Below are positions 6,401-6,932 of a stretch of DNA of 6,932 bases, in pieces (positions within the stretch are counted from its first letter, which is position 1; each line of letters begins with the position of its first letter). This DNA is from JBDKTH01 sp964558295 (GTDB lineage: Bacteria; Planctomycetota; Planctomycetia; Pirellulales; Thermoguttaceae). Below the pieces are notes generated by a model. It saw only the letters and a program-made list of their open reading frames with translations, was not told the DNA's origin and did no database searches. The position numbers and the translations under genes are program-made. The stretch lies in NCBI GenBank assembly GCA_964558295.1, contig CAZLDQ010000266.1:1-6932 (forward strand). The letters are read 5' to 3'.

Positions 6401-6932
6401 GATTCTGGAGACCGGGCTTGGGCTGCTGCGCGGTGAGGCCAACGGGGCGATGTACTCCAGCTACGACGCCGCGCCGGGTTGGAACTCGACCCCCACGGTC
6501 CTCTACAGCGACAACATTGTCAACGCCTACCGTGACGGCCAGAATCAACGTTACCTCATCTGCCTCGACGGCGCCTACGAGTGGGTGGCGTTTGTCTTGC
6601 GGGGGTGGAACAGTCGTCTGACGGGTTACACGGACGTTACGGGGACCGGGGCACGACCGAACAATCTGTTTGACCCGCAACAGACGGCCCAGAACATCAA
6701 CGCGGCCCTGGAATCGGTCCTCCGTCTCGGCGAGACCTGGAGCGAGAGCGACGATTTCGAAGGCGTGGTGGACGTTCGGCTGGTGAGGAATTCCGAGATT
6801 GCAGCGAGGGCTCCGAGCAGTACGGTGGCCGCGGAAGACCTTGATCCGAGCGACTACCCCTACGATTTTGCGAATTATACCTATAACGCCGCCACCGGGA
6901 CCTACACCCGCACGGCATGGTTCGATGCGGCG
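3423..6932 (+). CDS. giant LEPR-XLL domain protein, N-terminal 1170 residues (runs off the window)
   Basis: The frame is open from ATG 3423 to the last base with no stop, giving at least 1170 residues. The basic first 40 residues have no hydrophobic signal peptide but lead into FCDPLEERQLLSV (41-53), a LEPR-XLL signature found at the start of very large exported planctomycete proteins. After it come a first strand-rich repeat (about 112-150), a beta-helix-beta module (225-305), repeats at 480-524, 688-737, 744-796 and 801-852, a second module (541-640) between the first two of those, a split sixth repeat (870-891 and 1008 on) with a helical insertion (892-1007), and a possible third module (1062-1117). 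The repeat core is DxDGDFVITW, then GxYAQRYDxxG and a closing FxV. No catalytic motif, dockerin or anchor is visible in this part. A surface or secreted structural or adhesive role is likely by family analogy; no substrate is assigned. It stands alone, with GAGGA as its ribosome binding site and a long leader. Confidence 0.9.
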   Translation, partial: MSPIRLPKLTRLSSTIEGIRDRFSPKKGRASGNYLKYRRLFCDPLEERQLLSVAAADLKDIAVTSPLVYTVPEAYASLGDFPAGWEALAGTEHVGGYPVYITRLGTPVTTSVQSTASDNDGDFVVTYTREDQIQRLRLNSDGSLYRDTSGRVVYESVIDPDTGTVLVDNNVYARYFTNEVQRIVLPASMVDGSTTGTFYLMSGDTITQKLSITSDYRAFTGSQSSVVGTIWIGFGDEARPFDYDQDEAIETLALRLHDVLIDLMGVGDPDAVTVSATNSGEFTIKYATTWATGGTDLTLLKIIGSDDVDPLTTSDYTHFTSGFLPSATLTNESVPVRSYKITVNANDPFATATSIAAAFSGTGAEYLQAPTEFPPPDRVGVSGEGPYYAPTTVWKKAFEIEVSPVLGLSGYLDGQVFDVTFVGVSAKQDQQELIVVNADRTVVSGASVTTLKQTSEEFRVNPVEFDLEATTELPDVYSQSAPAVAMDADGDFVITWQSDVPDSATYGSVTDIFARRFSPMGLNSTIDESYRGYVTDGIRSWVDDVQTITFNFGTQTGPFSGKFKLSVGGSETEEINFNSNNLLQVAANIEAQLEKLGYAGVVVTSLSTSSAKSFQFEVHFASTSGGVRQADITMASYDTSLRLQSFSTLHEEDKAAYSEEGYIGENEDVKWAELSTFQVNTTTTGRQAQPAIGMDDYGNFVIAWCSTGQDLSFFNGIYAQRYDRYGGLLGSQFEVYREDTAIHFDPYVALSNSGNVVVSWTRTTDTSYVIGSGYTAGVYAKVYDANGNVLRNQFNVGGGGGSSVAFDSADNWIICWDVIADNDSTGYQSVGVYGAMYNLDASQTLRSPFRVSSASTSTGTTPNWAYGQQRGQAMVDADGDLIITYEGYGPDVSENAVASADFLEYLQSRINATTNSDLVDLISIWSLDGHPDNQPGYEAYSAFGSNGDVDGVIEEILINAWSTLTREIEAATEDNVKDQLRAARTEKIGRLREILETGLGLLRGEANGAMYSSYDAAPGWNSTPTVLYSDNIVNAYRDGQNQRYLICLDGAYEWVAFVLRGWNSRLTGYTDVTGTGARPNNLFDPQQTAQNINAALESVLRLGETWSESDDFEGVVDVRLVRNSEIAARAPSSTVAAEDLDPSDYPYDFANYTYNAATGTYTRTAWFDAA
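3555..3575 (+). other. LEPR-XLL type N-terminal signature
   Basis: The bases encode LEERQLL (residues 45-51), preceded by FCDP and followed by SVAAAD. The usual form is LE-P/x-R-x-LL soon after a basic stretch; here Pro is replaced by Glu. The motif is a recognised marker of large planctomycete proteins and is presumed to be linked to export or sorting; its processing is not established. Confidence 0.8.
3756..6545 (+). repeat. six degenerate strand-rich protein repeats (DxDGDFVITW ... GxYAQRYDxxG)
   Basis: The units at residues 112-150, 480-524, 688-737, 744-796, 801-852 and 870-891 plus 1008-1041 share an acidic turn (DNDGD, DADGD, DDYGN, SNSGN, DSADN, DADGD), a hydrophobic strand ending in W or Y (FVVTY, FVITW, FVIAW, VVVSW, WIICW, LIITY), a second strand (IFARRF, IYAQRY, VYAKVY, VYGAMY, AMYSSYD) and, in most, a closing FxV. 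Units 3 to 5 are contiguous at about 56 residues per unit. The fold is probably beta-propeller or beta-sandwich-like, but that is inference. At DNA level little is shared except 15 identical bases at 4881-4895 and 6048-6062, so these are old duplications. Confidence 0.7.
4095..6773 (+). repeat. recurrent beta-helix-beta module in the giant protein
   Basis: Residues 225-305 and 541-640 share a layout: a G-x-W/F-x-hydrophobic strand (GTIWIGF; GKFKLSV), an acidic or Asn-rich turn, an amphipathic helix (AIETLALRLHDVL; VAANIEAQLEKLGY), a VTV-like strand (AVTVSA; VVVTSL) and a strand like GEFTIKY or KSFQFEVHF. Residues 1062-1117 show the helix (QTAQNINAALESVLRLG) and a following VVDVRLV strand, so they may be a third copy. 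Similar modules (a glycine-rich strand, then a helix of the type AxxIxxALxxL, then VxV) are common in large planctomycete surface proteins. Low residue identity keeps the confidence modest. Confidence 0.5.

Overview
The window looks like chromosomal DNA from a planctomycete (Planctomycetota, possibly Pirellulales). The best evidence is the large protein starting at 3423. Its N-terminus is basic and carries a PLEERQLLS motif, a form of the LEPR-XLL signature typical of very large exported planctomycete proteins. Moderately GC-rich coding sequence and a long spacer before the giant gene fit this. The genus cannot be told from the sequence.

Layout: (1) 82-1269, plus strand, an LptF/LptG-family inner-membrane permease for lipopolysaccharide export. 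(2) 1342-2268, minus strand and convergent with it, a TraB/GumN-family protein with a signal peptide. A 72-bp gap with only a weak hairpin separates the two. (3) 2269-3422, about 1.15 kb without a confident gene. It holds a plausible promoter for the TraB/GumN gene, three GGGGTAT copies, two good hairpins, a perfect -35 hexamer and a doubtful open frame ending 12 bases before the next gene. (4) 3423-6932, plus strand, the first 1170 residues of a LEPR-XLL giant protein that runs off the window with no stop.

The giant protein alternates two kinds of unit. One is a strand-rich repeat of about 55 residues with a core like DxDGDFVITW followed by GxYAQRYDxxG. The other is a longer module in which a beta stretch, an amphipathic helix and further beta strands follow each other. 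The sixth repeat seems split by a helical insertion of about 115 residues.

No operon joins the three genes. All three products act in the envelope or outside the cell (LPS-type lipid export, an exported TraB-fold protein, a surface or secreted giant), but this is a shared location and not evidence of one pathway. I found no mobile element, CRISPR array, tRNA or rRNA, and nothing I would call a new system. The most unusual parts are the architecture of the giant protein and its structured leader.
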